A stretch of 13,754 nt of DNA from an uncultured Collinsella sp. Lineage in GTDB: Bacteria > Actinomycetota > Coriobacteriia > Coriobacteriales > Coriobacteriaceae. The translations under genes and the position numbers were made by a program. This document shows positions 1-6,251 of this stretch, one piece after another. Under the pieces are notes generated by a model that ran no database searches, had not been told where the DNA came from, and was given only the letters and a program-made list of their open reading frames with translations. How positions within the stretch are numbered: the stretch's first letter is position 1; every line of letters starts with the position of its first letter. The stretch is taken from NCBI GenBank assembly GCA_902478935.1, contig CABSMV010000048.1:1-13754 (forward strand), given 5' to 3'.

Positions 1-26
1 GGCCCGTGGGTTATACCCTAAGAGCA

Positions 27-49
27 AACCACCCTTTTTAAGGGTGGTT
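27..49. terminator. Perfect 10-bp hairpin, possible terminator of an off-window gene
   Basis: Arms 27-36 and 40-49 pair perfectly (AACCACCCTT with AAGGGTGGTT) around a 3-base loop. No clear T-run follows on either strand, so a rho-independent terminator for a gene left of the window is only a possibility. It could also belong to the repeat cluster that begins about 40 bases further on. Confidence 0.35.
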
Positions 50-88
50 CTGATTATTGAGGCGGCTGTTCATGAGGAGCATTGCAGG

Positions 89-455
89 CTGCGGAAACCC
101 GGCACTTGGGGACGTTCCTTTCCTGCCGGCAGCTTGGGACAGTCCTTAAAGGCCGCATCGATCAACTGCGGAAAGCACATCCCAGAATGAGCGTCCAACA
201 TGGGGTGCGGTTTCCCTTGAGGCCCTCAATCGGAAAATGCATCCCGGATTATTGTCGAAAAGCGGTCCCTAGTTTCCCAAACGGGCCGCTAACGGAAAGC
301 GCACCCCGCTATTGGGCCCCAAAGCAGGATGCGCTTTCCGTGCTGGCAGTTCCAAGCAGTTCGGGATGGCCCTTTTCGTCTGCTCTCGGCCGGCGTCCGT
401 AAGACTGTCCCCGACGACCACTCATTTAAGTCTGTCCCCAATGAGTCCCCAATGA
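89..455. repeat. REP/MITE-like cluster of palindromic and inverted repeats
   Basis: No gene is supported here. The unit 'CGGAAAGCRCAYCCC' followed by a variable AT-containing stretch appears about five times in both orientations: + strand near 169, 231 and 293; - strand near 197-215 and 318-340. The cluster is bordered by related GGGGAC motifs: CTTGGGGACGTTCCTT at 105-120 and CTTGGGACAGTCCTT at 133-147 on the left, and their inverted counterparts AAGACTGTCCCC at 401-412 and AAGTCTGTCCCC at 428-439 on the right. An 11-base perfect tandem repeat (GTCCCCAATGA) fills 434-455 and abuts the stop codon of the peptidase gene. The organisation resembles extragenic palindromes mobilised by Y1/REP-associated transposases, but no transposase gene is present in the window. 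Confidence 0.6.
293..340. repeat. 47-base near-perfect palindrome inside the repeat cluster
   Basis: Arm 293-316 and arm 318-340 are inverted copies around a single central base. They differ only by two C/T changes, which would still pair as G-U in RNA, and a one-base bulge. The outer 11 bases (CGGAAAGCGCA / TGCGCTTTCCG) pair perfectly. It would form a long, nearly loopless hairpin or cruciform. Confidence 0.7.
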
Positions 456-1490
456 CTAGTAGTAGGCCCACATGGCTTCGACTTCGTTAAGGACCTCTAC
501 GCAGCCCCAGCGGCGGGCGCTGCGGCTGGCCGAGTTGGGGTCGTAGACGCCAATCTGGTCGGTGTCGTCAATACCGTAAAGCACAATGTAGTGGCCCACG
601 TTGGTAAAGGTGCCCGGCCGAACGGCGGCGATGACGGGCGCTCCCGAACGCAGCGCCTGAGTCATAGAGTCGCGATCGTTATGGAGCTCCGTTCCGTTAA
701 GTCCCAACTGCCACGCGCCGCTCGTCATAAACGACCATTCGGTTGCACCGGTGGGGGCGTAATTGCCCGCCTCGGAAAGCGCGCACATATCGACGGGGGT
801 CATATCGGTGCGTCCCGTCTTAAAGATATAGACCATGGTGAGGCACGTAGGCCCGCAGGCATTTTGGCGGATGGTGCCGCCGGCGTAAGGCAGCTCAGAC
901 CACGCAGGGTCGATCTGATAGATATGGGGCATCGTGCCGGCTTGCCATTGCGAGCGCGGGGTCGAAAAGGCGAAAGAATAACCGGGCGCGACGGGGGCCT
1001 TGAGCAGCTTGTCCTCGGCGGTGGGCTCGAGACCGGCCGAGCCGTGGGACATACAGGAGCTCATAAGCACAAAGACCAGACAGGTGAGGATAGAGCACAG
1101 TGCGAGGCGAAGTCGACGAGCCGGCAGGGCGGGGGCATTCACGTGCGATGTCGAGCGGTAAGACTTGCCGTCGCGTCCGCCTTGGGGATGCGAAAAGAAG
1201 CGGTTGATATGGCTGCCGGGCTGACGTACGCCGTTGCGGCGCAGTTGCGGAACCTCGGCCTGACGCTGTCGAGTGCGCGCGCCCAAGCGGCTATCTTGCT
1301 GCGCGCTTGTGTCCATGCTCGGACGGCCACTCTGCCGCGTTCTGCTTGTCTGCTGCCGAGACGAAGGCCTGGGTTGCTCTTGAGGACGTTGCGGATTGCC
1401 GCTCGTGGCACTTCTGGGCGTCGGCGTGGTACGGCCAGCAAGGCGAACGCTTTGTCGCCGTTGATCACCGTCGTTGTATCCGTATGCCAT
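456..1490 (-). CDS. Membrane-anchored C39-like (papain-fold) cysteine peptidase
   Basis: The 344-residue product has three parts. Residues 1-125 are rich in R, Q, S, T and P and look disordered. Residues 127-147 form one hydrophobic membrane helix. Residues about 185-344 form a peptidase C39-like domain. The catalytic Cys is seen in NACGPTC (Cys212), the His in GHYIVLYG (His300) and the Asp/Asn in YDPNS (Asp317), the usual order of the triad. The basic N-terminus before the helix predicts a cytoplasmic tail with the peptidase outside. The helix ends in LMSSC (Cys146), a poor lipobox, so lipidation is possible but unlikely. The ATG is preceded by AAGGCGG at 1496-1502 on the - strand; a later Met (residue 59) is an alternative start. 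It is a single gene transcribed away from the permease. The substrate is unknown; cell-wall or surface peptides are an inference. Confidence 0.8.
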   Translation of the reverse strand: MAYGYNDGDQRRQSVRLAGRTTPTPRSATSGNPQRPQEQPRPSSRQQTSRTRQSGRPSMDTSAQQDSRLGARTRQRQAEVPQLRRNGVRQPGSHINRFFSHPQGGRDGKSYRSTSHVNAPALPARRLRLALCSILTCLVFVLMSSCMSHGSAGLEPTAEDKLLKAPVAPGYSFAFSTPRSQWQAGTMPHIYQIDPAWSELPYAGGTIRQNACGPTCLTMVYIFKTGRTDMTPVDMCALSEAGNYAPTGATEWSFMTSGAWQLGLNGTELHNDRDSMTQALRSGAPVIAAVRPGTFTNVGHYIVLYGIDDTDQIGVYDPNSASRSARRWGCVEVLNEVEAMWAYY

Positions 1491-1629
1491 TCGTACCGCC
1501 TTGTCTCATGTATAACCTGTCTATCCTACAAAAAAGATGTGCAACAAATGGGTCTGCGCGTCAAAAGCTCGGTAAACGGTACGAAAGGCGCAAAACACAC
1601 GGCCTCAAAAACATCTCTCTATGCGTCCG

Positions 1630-1638
1630 ATGAACGTA
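1630..1638 (-). promoter_or_regulatory. Candidate LytTR-type operator half-site upstream of the permease
   Basis: Read on the - strand the sequence is TACGTTCAT, which matches the general LytTR-domain consensus [TA][AC][CA]GTTN[AG][TG] at every position. A partial match on the + strand (GCCGTTCGT, first base off) lies at 1678-1686. Such a 9-base degenerate motif is expected by chance about once per 2 kb per strand, and no second copy at the usual spacing is present, so support is weak. Confidence 0.25.
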
Positions 1639-1836
1639 CGCCCGTCGGGCGGGCGGCAGCAATGAGCGGCAAACCGTGCCGTTCGTCCCAAAAACGGCGC
1701 CGCTCGTTTTGCAGTTCTGCCTTCGGTCGAGCTACAAGCGGAGCTGCTGCGCCAAGGCCGTATCTTAAAGCCACGAAATAAAAGAGCGCGGCAAAACAGA
1801 CCGCGCAAGGGGTGACGTCAAGGGGCGTCAAAAAGG

Positions 1837-1846
1837 AAAGGAGGGG
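1837..1846 (+). promoter_or_regulatory. Ribosome binding site deciding the permease start
   Basis: AAAGGAGGGG ends 4 bases before the ATG at 1851. An in-frame GTG at 1812 would give a 13-residue longer, basic N-terminus but has no comparable Shine-Dalgarno sequence, so 1851 is preferred. Confidence 0.8.
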
Positions 1847-1850
1847 AACA

Positions 1851-3302
1851 ATGGCGGACAAGAACGCAGAAGTTGCAGTCGAGGATAACGGCGGTATGAA
1901 GAAAACGCTTTCGCTCTGGAACTTCTTCACCATCGGTTTCGGTGCCATCATCGGCACCGGTTGGGTTCTGCAGGTCGGCGACTGGATGGTCGTGGGCGGC
2001 GGTCCCGTTCCCGCTATGATCGCATTCCTCTTGGGTGCAATCTTCCTCGTGCCCGTCGGAGCTGTTTTCGGTGAGCTCACGGCTGCTATTCCCATCTCGG
2101 GCGGCATCGTCGAGTATGTCGATCGTAGCTTTGGCCGTACGCTGAGCTACATCACCGGATGGCTTTTGGCTCTGGGCAACGGCATCCTGTGCCCGTGGGA
2201 GGCCATCGCCATTTCGACCCTCGTGTCCGAGATGTTCGGCAGCCTGCCCGGTCTTGAGTGGCTGCGCGCCGTCAAGCTCTACACCATCCTGGGCGCCGAC
2301 GTTTACCTGTTCCCGACGCTGATCGCGCTCGGCTTTGCAGTCTACGTCATCTTCCTCAACTTCCGCGGTGCCAGCTCGGCCGCCAAGCTCCAGGCCTTCC
2401 TGACCAAGGCCCTGCTCTGCGGCATGCTGCTCGCCATGGGCGTCTCGCTGTTCACCGGCTCGCCGGACAACGCCATGCCCGTGTTCTCCCAGGTCGCCGG
2501 TGCTGGCGGCGGCAAGGCCGCTACCGAGAGCACCAGCCTGTTCGCCGGCATCGTGTCGGTCCTGGTTCTGACCCCGTTTTTCTACGCCGGTTTCGACACC
2601 ATTCCTCAGCAGGCTGAGGAAGCAGCCGAGGGTCTCAACTGGAACAAGTTCGGCAAGATCATCTCCCTGGCCCTGCTGGCCGCCGGCGGCTTCTACATGG
2701 TCTGCATCTACTCGTTCGGCACCATCCTCGACTGGCATGAGTTTGTTAAGAGCCCGGTTCCCGCGCTTGCCTGCCTCAAGGGCATCAACATGCTCCTGTA
2801 CCTGGCCATGCTCGTCATCGCCACGCTTGGACCCATGGGCCCGATGAACTCTTTCTACGGCGCCACGAGCCGCATCATGCTCGCCATGGGCCGCAAGGGC
2901 CAGCTGCCCGAGAAGTTCGCCGAGGTCGACCCCAAGTCCGGCGCTCCCAAGCTCGCCTGCGTCGTTCTGGGCGTCATCACCGTCATCGGTCCGTTCCTGG
3001 GCAAGAACATGCTCATTCCTCTGACCAACGTGTCGGCTCTCGCCTTCATCTTCTCCTGCGGTATGGTCGCCCTCGCCTGCCTGCGCATGCGCTTCACCGA
3101 GCCCGACCTGCCTCGTCCCTACGAGGTGCCCGGCGGCAAGTTTGGCATCGGCCTCGCTATCGCTGCCTGCGCCATCATCATCGGCCTGCTCGTGATCCCG
3201 TTCTCTCCCGCCTCCCTCAACATGGTGGAGTGGAGCATCGTGATCGGCTGGTTGGCTATTGGCCTGGCCCTCATGGCTTTCACCAATTCCCGCAAAAAGT
3301 AA
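1851..3302 (+). CDS. APC-superfamily amino-acid permease
   Basis: The 483-residue integral membrane protein has about 12 hydrophobic helices and the usual size of the amino acid-polyamine-organocation family. The unwound substrate-binding stretch of helix 1 is visible as GFGAIIGTGW (residues 29-38). The NFRGA motif after helix 5 is at 170-174, the helix-6 region FFYAGFDTIPQQAEE at 243-257, and the conserved loop with SRIMLAMGRKG at 340-350, all typical of APC transporters. It should sit in the cytoplasmic membrane and carry an amino acid or derivative by proton or solute coupling; which one cannot be told. It is followed 132 bases later by an amidohydrolase on the same strand, suggesting uptake of a compound that is then hydrolysed inside. 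A two-component system lies just beyond. The family call is firm; the substrate is unknown. Confidence 0.9.
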   Translation: MADKNAEVAVEDNGGMKKTLSLWNFFTIGFGAIIGTGWVLQVGDWMVVGGGPVPAMIAFLLGAIFLVPVGAVFGELTAAIPISGGIVEYVDRSFGRTLSYITGWLLALGNGILCPWEAIAISTLVSEMFGSLPGLEWLRAVKLYTILGADVYLFPTLIALGFAVYVIFLNFRGASSAAKLQAFLTKALLCGMLLAMGVSLFTGSPDNAMPVFSQVAGAGGGKAATESTSLFAGIVSVLVLTPFFYAGFDTIPQQAEEAAEGLNWNKFGKIISLALLAAGGFYMVCIYSFGTILDWHEFVKSPVPALACLKGINMLLYLAMLVIATLGPMGPMNSFYGATSRIMLAMGRKGQLPEKFAEVDPKSGAPKLACVVLGVITVIGPFLGKNMLIPLTNVSALAFIFSCGMVALACLRMRFTEPDLPRPYEVPGGKFGIGLAIAACAIIIGLLVIPFSPASLNMVEWSIVIGWLAIGLALMAFTNSRKK

Positions 3303-3322
3303 CGCCTAACCGGGGCGGACCA

Positions 3323-3351
3323 GGTGCGCGGGGCCCTCTCTTCCGCGCACC
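3323..3351 (+). repeat. Perfect 9-bp hairpin between permease and amidohydrolase
   Basis: GGTGCGCGG (3323-3331) pairs exactly with CCGCGCACC (3343-3351) around an 11-base loop. No T-run follows, so it is not a classic rho-independent terminator. It could protect the 3' end of the permease message or set unequal expression of the two genes. Confidence 0.55.
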
Positions 3352-3377
3352 GAACCCGGCACCACTTGGGTAGCTTT

Positions 3378-3405
3378 GTGAGGCCTTAACCCAACACGGC
3401 CTCAC
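3378..3405 (+). repeat. Second perfect hairpin (8 bp) before the amidohydrolase
   Basis: GTGAGGCC (3378-3385) pairs exactly with GGCCTCAC (3398-3405) around a 12-base loop. It stands 26 bases after the first hairpin and about 20 bases before the amidohydrolase ribosome binding site. Lacking a T-tract, it looks like an mRNA processing or stability element rather than a terminator. Confidence 0.5.
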
Positions 3406-3412
3406 CCACATA

Positions 3413-3424
3413 TATGGATCCATA
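3413..3424. promoter_or_regulatory. 12-base perfect palindrome next to the amidohydrolase RBS
   Basis: TATGGATCCATA is a perfect dyad touching the AAGGAGG ribosome binding site (3424-3430). It might be a protein-binding site or a small structure affecting translation. A 12-base palindrome can arise by chance, so this is a weak call. Confidence 0.3.
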
Positions 3425-3434
3425 AGGAGGAACC

Positions 3435-4712
3435 ATGTCCACTAAGTATGCAATCGTTGGCGGCAAGCTCATCGACGGTACCGGTGCCGAGCCGATCGAG
3501 AACTCCCTCGTTCTCGTCGACGACAACGGCAAGATCGAGTACGCCGGCACTATGCAGGACCTTCCCGAGGGCGTTGAGGTCATCGACGCCGCCGGCAAGA
3601 CCGTCCTTCCCGGCCTGATCGACACTCACCTGCACTTCTCGGGCAACCTGACCGACGATGACACCGATTGGGTCATGCAGCCGCTCCTCGAGAAGCAGGC
3701 CGTCGCCGTCAAGCAGGCCTACGACTGCCTCACCCACGGCCTCACCACCGTCTGCGAGATCGGCCGCTTTGGTATCCAGATCCGTGACTGCATCGACAAG
3801 GGCGTCTTTAAGGGCCCGCGCGTTCTGGCCACCGGCCTCGGCTTCTGCCGCGTTGCCGGCCACGGTGACTCCCACCACTGCAGCCAGGAGCTCAACAAGG
3901 AATCGCACCCCTGGGGCGATCAGGTCGACGGTCCTTGGGATCTGCGCAAGGCCGTCCGTCGTCGCCTGCGCGAGAACCCCGATGCCATCAAGATCTGGGC
4001 TACCGGTGGCGGCATCTGGCGCTGGGACTCCGGCCGCGACCAGCACTACTGCTCCGAGGAGATTCAGGCCGTGGTCGAAGAGGCCAAGATGGTCGGCATC
4101 CCCGTGTGGAGCCACTGCTACAACAACCACGCCGCTGCCTACGATTCCGTTCGCTTTGGCTGCGAGCAGCTGATTCACGGCTTCGATATCGATGAGCGCA
4201 CCATGGACCTCATGGCCGAGCAGGGCACCTTCTTCACCCCGACGATCGCCTTCCTGCCCACCTGGTACGCCACCTATCCGCCCGTCTACGTCCCCGAGCT
4301 GCACGACAAGTACGAGGGCACCTTGGTCGAGAAGGAGCTGCAGCGCAACTACGACTGCCTGCGCGAGGCCAAGAAGCGCGGCGTCGTCATGACGATCGGC
4401 TCCGACTCCTTCTCCTTCGTCACCCCGTACGGCACCTGCTCCATCGAGGAGATGTACGAGTTCGTCGACAAGATCGGCTTCACCCCGGTCGAGACCATCA
4501 CCTGTGCCACCCTCAACGGTGCCAAGATGTGCCACATCGAGGACGAGACCGGTTCCATCGAGGCCGGCAAGTGCGCCGACCTGCTGGTCGTCAACGGTGA
4601 CGTCGCCGCCGACATCCACGTGCTCAACACCGACAACATGGACGTCATCATGAAGGACGGCTGGATTGTCGAGGGCGGCACCTTCGGCGAGGCAAACAAG
4701 TACAGCGCCTAA
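3435..4712 (+). CDS. Metal-dependent amidohydrolase (imidazolonepropionase/prolidase-like)
   Basis: The 425-residue product belongs to the amidohydrolase superfamily: an N-terminal beta-sandwich segment (about 1-58), a TIM barrel, and a return to the sandwich (about 375-415). Metal ligands and catalytic residues are all visible: HxH in DTHLH (His65, His67), a likely carboxylated Lys in AIKIWATGG (Lys186), His227 in WSHCY, His248 in LIHGF and Asp324 in GSDS. This is the binuclear pattern of the branch containing the Xaa-Pro/Xaa-Arg dipeptidases and N-acyl amino acid hydrolases, related to HutI. No signal peptide is seen, so it is cytosolic. The start has AAGGAGG at 3424-3430, 4 bases from the ATG. 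Its place after an amino-acid permease suggests it cleaves an amide, acyl or peptide bond in the imported compound. The exact substrate is not readable. Confidence 0.85.
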   Translation: MSTKYAIVGGKLIDGTGAEPIENSLVLVDDNGKIEYAGTMQDLPEGVEVIDAAGKTVLPGLIDTHLHFSGNLTDDDTDWVMQPLLEKQAVAVKQAYDCLTHGLTTVCEIGRFGIQIRDCIDKGVFKGPRVLATGLGFCRVAGHGDSHHCSQELNKESHPWGDQVDGPWDLRKAVRRRLRENPDAIKIWATGGGIWRWDSGRDQHYCSEEIQAVVEEAKMVGIPVWSHCYNNHAAAYDSVRFGCEQLIHGFDIDERTMDLMAEQGTFFTPTIAFLPTWYATYPPVYVPELHDKYEGTLVEKELQRNYDCLREAKKRGVVMTIGSDSFSFVTPYGTCSIEEMYEFVDKIGFTPVETITCATLNGAKMCHIEDETGSIEAGKCADLLVVNGDVAADIHVLNTDNMDVIMKDGWIVEGGTFGEANKYSA

Positions 4713-4715
4713 GCT

Positions 4716-4724
4716 ACCGTTCAT
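4716..4724 (+). promoter_or_regulatory. Candidate LytTR-type operator half-site upstream of the first kinase
   Basis: ACCGTTCAT matches the LytTR consensus [TA][AC][CA]GTTN[AG][TG] at every position and shares the CGTTCAT core with the site at 1630-1638 upstream of the permease. No second copy lies one to two helical turns away, so binding is speculative. Confidence 0.25.
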
Positions 4725-4770
4725 CGATGGCTTGATGTAAAACACAGTATTTGATTGCATAATGCAATGG

Positions 4771-4796
4771 AGAGGGTCGCTTGCGGCCCTCTTTAT
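4771..4796 (+). terminator. Rho-independent terminator after the amidohydrolase
   Basis: AGAGGG (4771-4776) pairs with CCCTCT (4787-4792). Inside, a T-G wobble and CGC/GCG close a 2-base loop, and TTTATT follows. It ends the permease-amidohydrolase transcript. It also lies only about 22 bases before the ribosome binding site of the next gene, so a promoter upstream of it would have to read through it. Confidence 0.75.
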
Positions 4797-4830
4797 TGCT
4801 ATGGGGTGCGTCAGTAAGAAGGAGATGACG

Positions 4831-6216
4831 GTGGATCTCAATAGGCTGATTCTGGGCAAGAGCTACAACTCTACCAAGGTCTTTCGTACCGCTCAGCATG
4901 TGGTTCAAGCCATCTTGCTCGGTATCGTCGTTCCGCTGCTTATCCTGCTGCTCATCTGGGATCTAACCGATAATCCCAATCCCGTTCCGGCCGTTGTCGT
5001 CATTGCCGGCTTGGTCATGCTGTGCTTCTTCTTCTCGTACGTCTTTGTCGTTCCCGACGACCTCACATCGAGCGCTACCGACCGCACGCTCGCCATCGCG
5101 TCGAAAATATTCGCCTACACGTCGCGCGGCCTTACGCCCGAAGCTGCCCTGGGCGCCTCTAAGATCATCCTGTCCGAAACTATCGCCTCTGCCATCTGCT
5201 TTACCGACGGCAAGCAGGTGTTGGCAAGCTGGGGCGAGGACTCGGCAAAATGCCCCGCGGGCACCCCGGTGGTGCTGCGGACTACGCTCAACGTGATCAA
5301 CAGCGGTGAGCAAAGCGTGTTCTCGCGCGATGCCTCGACCGAGACGGGTGGCTACTTTCCGCGCCTGCGCGCCGGTATTGTCGCACCGCTTACCGTGCGC
5401 GGGCATTGCGTGGGCACGCTCGAGCTGTATTATCCCCGTCTGAGCAGCATCGATATGCGCCAGACGGCGCTTGCCTCGGGCTTTGCCGACCTCATTTCCA
5501 CGCAACTTGCGAGCTTTGAGCTCGAGCGCCAGGACGAGCTTACGGCCCGCGTGGAGCTGCGCGCCTTGCAATCGCAGGTCGATCCTCATTTTCTGTTTAA
5601 CACCATCAGCACCATCGTGTCGCTCGTACGTACCGAGCCGGACAAGGCCAGGTCGCTGCTGATTGACTTTTCCAATTACTACCGTCAGACGCTTTCTGAT
5701 TCCGATACCCTCACAACGCTCGAGCACGAGGTGGAACAGGGCACTCGCTATATCAATCTTATGCAGGCTCGTTATGGCGACGGCCGTCTGCGCGTCTCGG
5801 TCGATATCGACTTTGAGGTGCGCGATTGCATGGTAGCGCCGTTTATCTTGCAGCCGTTGCTCGAAAACTGCATCAAGCACGCGCAGCGCGAGACCGAGCC
5901 GCTTTCTATTCATGTTAGGGCTTTCGAGACCGATGACGGTTTGGAGATCATCGTCGAGGACGATGGCATCGGTATGAGCGAAGAAGTCTGCGCGCATCTG
6001 TTTGAGCAGCATCGCCGAGAGGAGCCCGAGAGCATTACTGCCGACGGCTCCATCAAACGAGGCTGCGGCTTGGCGCTCTTCAACGTGCTTCAGCGCATCC
6101 ATTTCTTTTACGGAGAAGATTCTGGCATGCGCGTGGAGTCCCAGGAGGGCGTGGGAACGCAGGTCATCGTCGAGCTGAACGGCGAGCCGCATGAGCCGGC
6201 GCCGTTGACGGCGTAG
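4831..6216 (+). CDS. LytS-like sensor histidine kinase, first copy
   Basis: With a GTG start at 4831 the product is 461 residues. Two membrane helices (about 26-45 and 52-75) are joined by a very short loop. A GAF-like sensory region spans about 90-228, then a His_kinase domain (LytS/YehU family) with the phospho-accepting His253 in QVDPHFLFNT. The N-box is LLENCIKH (Asn346), and the ATP-lid glycine motifs are DDGIG (377-381) and GCGLAL (411-416). GTG 4831 is chosen because AAGGAG (4819-4824) lies 6 bases before it; the ATG at 4825 abuts that site, and an ATG at 4762 would put the terminator inside the gene. It should phosphorylate the regulator 35 bases downstream. The short loop suggests that it senses a cytosolic or membrane ligand. 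It is paralogous to the kinase at 10868-12211. Confidence 0.88.
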   Translation: MDLNRLILGKSYNSTKVFRTAQHVVQAILLGIVVPLLILLLIWDLTDNPNPVPAVVVIAGLVMLCFFFSYVFVVPDDLTSSATDRTLAIASKIFAYTSRGLTPEAALGASKIILSETIASAICFTDGKQVLASWGEDSAKCPAGTPVVLRTTLNVINSGEQSVFSRDASTETGGYFPRLRAGIVAPLTVRGHCVGTLELYYPRLSSIDMRQTALASGFADLISTQLASFELERQDELTARVELRALQSQVDPHFLFNTISTIVSLVRTEPDKARSLLIDFSNYYRQTLSDSDTLTTLEHEVEQGTRYINLMQARYGDGRLRVSVDIDFEVRDCMVAPFILQPLLENCIKHAQRETEPLSIHVRAFETDDGLEIIVEDDGIGMSEEVCAHLFEQHRREEPESITADGSIKRGCGLALFNVLQRIHFFYGEDSGMRVESQEGVGTQVIVELNGEPHEPAPLTA

Positions 6217-6251
6217 CACTCGAGTGTATTGAGGAGAGAGAGGAAGCGCAC

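Larger units (their letters stand above)
1491..1850. other. 360-base non-coding divergent region upstream of peptidase and permease
   Basis: No convincing gene, RNA family or strong promoter was recognised. Two short perfect hairpins are visible: GCCGTT/AACGGC (1678-1683 with 1693-1698) and GCGCGG/CCGCGC (1786-1791 with 1801-1806). The second is followed by a T-rich run on the - strand. A match to the LytTR-site consensus lies at 1630-1638. The region is long enough to hold the promoters of both divergent genes and a leader for the permease. Confidence 0.5.

Noticed and set aside
169..340. CRISPR array
   Set aside because: The repeat units are degenerate, occur in both orientations and lack regular spacers; no cas genes are present.
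82..402. Open frame of 106 codons on the + strand in the repeat cluster
   Set aside because: It consists of the palindromic repeat units, has no clear ribosome binding site and no recognisable domain.
1509..1514. TATACA on the - strand as a -10 box for the peptidase gene
   Set aside because: A transcript starting about 7 bases downstream would cut into the ribosome binding site at 1496-1502, and no -35 box is present.
591..1781. Long + strand open frame opposite the C39-like peptidase
   Set aside because: It is antisense to a gene with a clear catalytic triad, is Arg/Gly-rich without motifs, and reflects GC-rich codon structure.
1786..1806. GC-rich hairpin followed by a T-rich run on the - strand, as a terminator
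   Set aside because: No - strand gene ends there, the stem is only 6 base pairs, and it lies in the permease leader.
1491..1850. Riboswitch or structured RNA upstream of the permease
   Set aside because: Only short isolated hairpins were found; no conserved riboswitch core was recognised.
1818..2738. Long - strand open frame opposite the permease
   Set aside because: Its Glu/Gln/Asp/Gly-rich translation has no domain pattern and it lies inside a clear APC permease gene.
4762..4830. Upstream ATG start for the first kinase
   Set aside because: It lacks a ribosome binding site and would translate through the terminator hairpin at 4771-4796.
3402..4859. Long - strand open frame opposite the amidohydrolase
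   Set aside because: The low-complexity Val/Asp/Gly/Leu composition is typical of a shadow frame; the + strand gene has all metal ligands and a good start.
4963..6219. Long - strand open frame opposite the first kinase
   Set aside because: It is the mirror of a kinase with intact H, N and G boxes and has no motif of its own.
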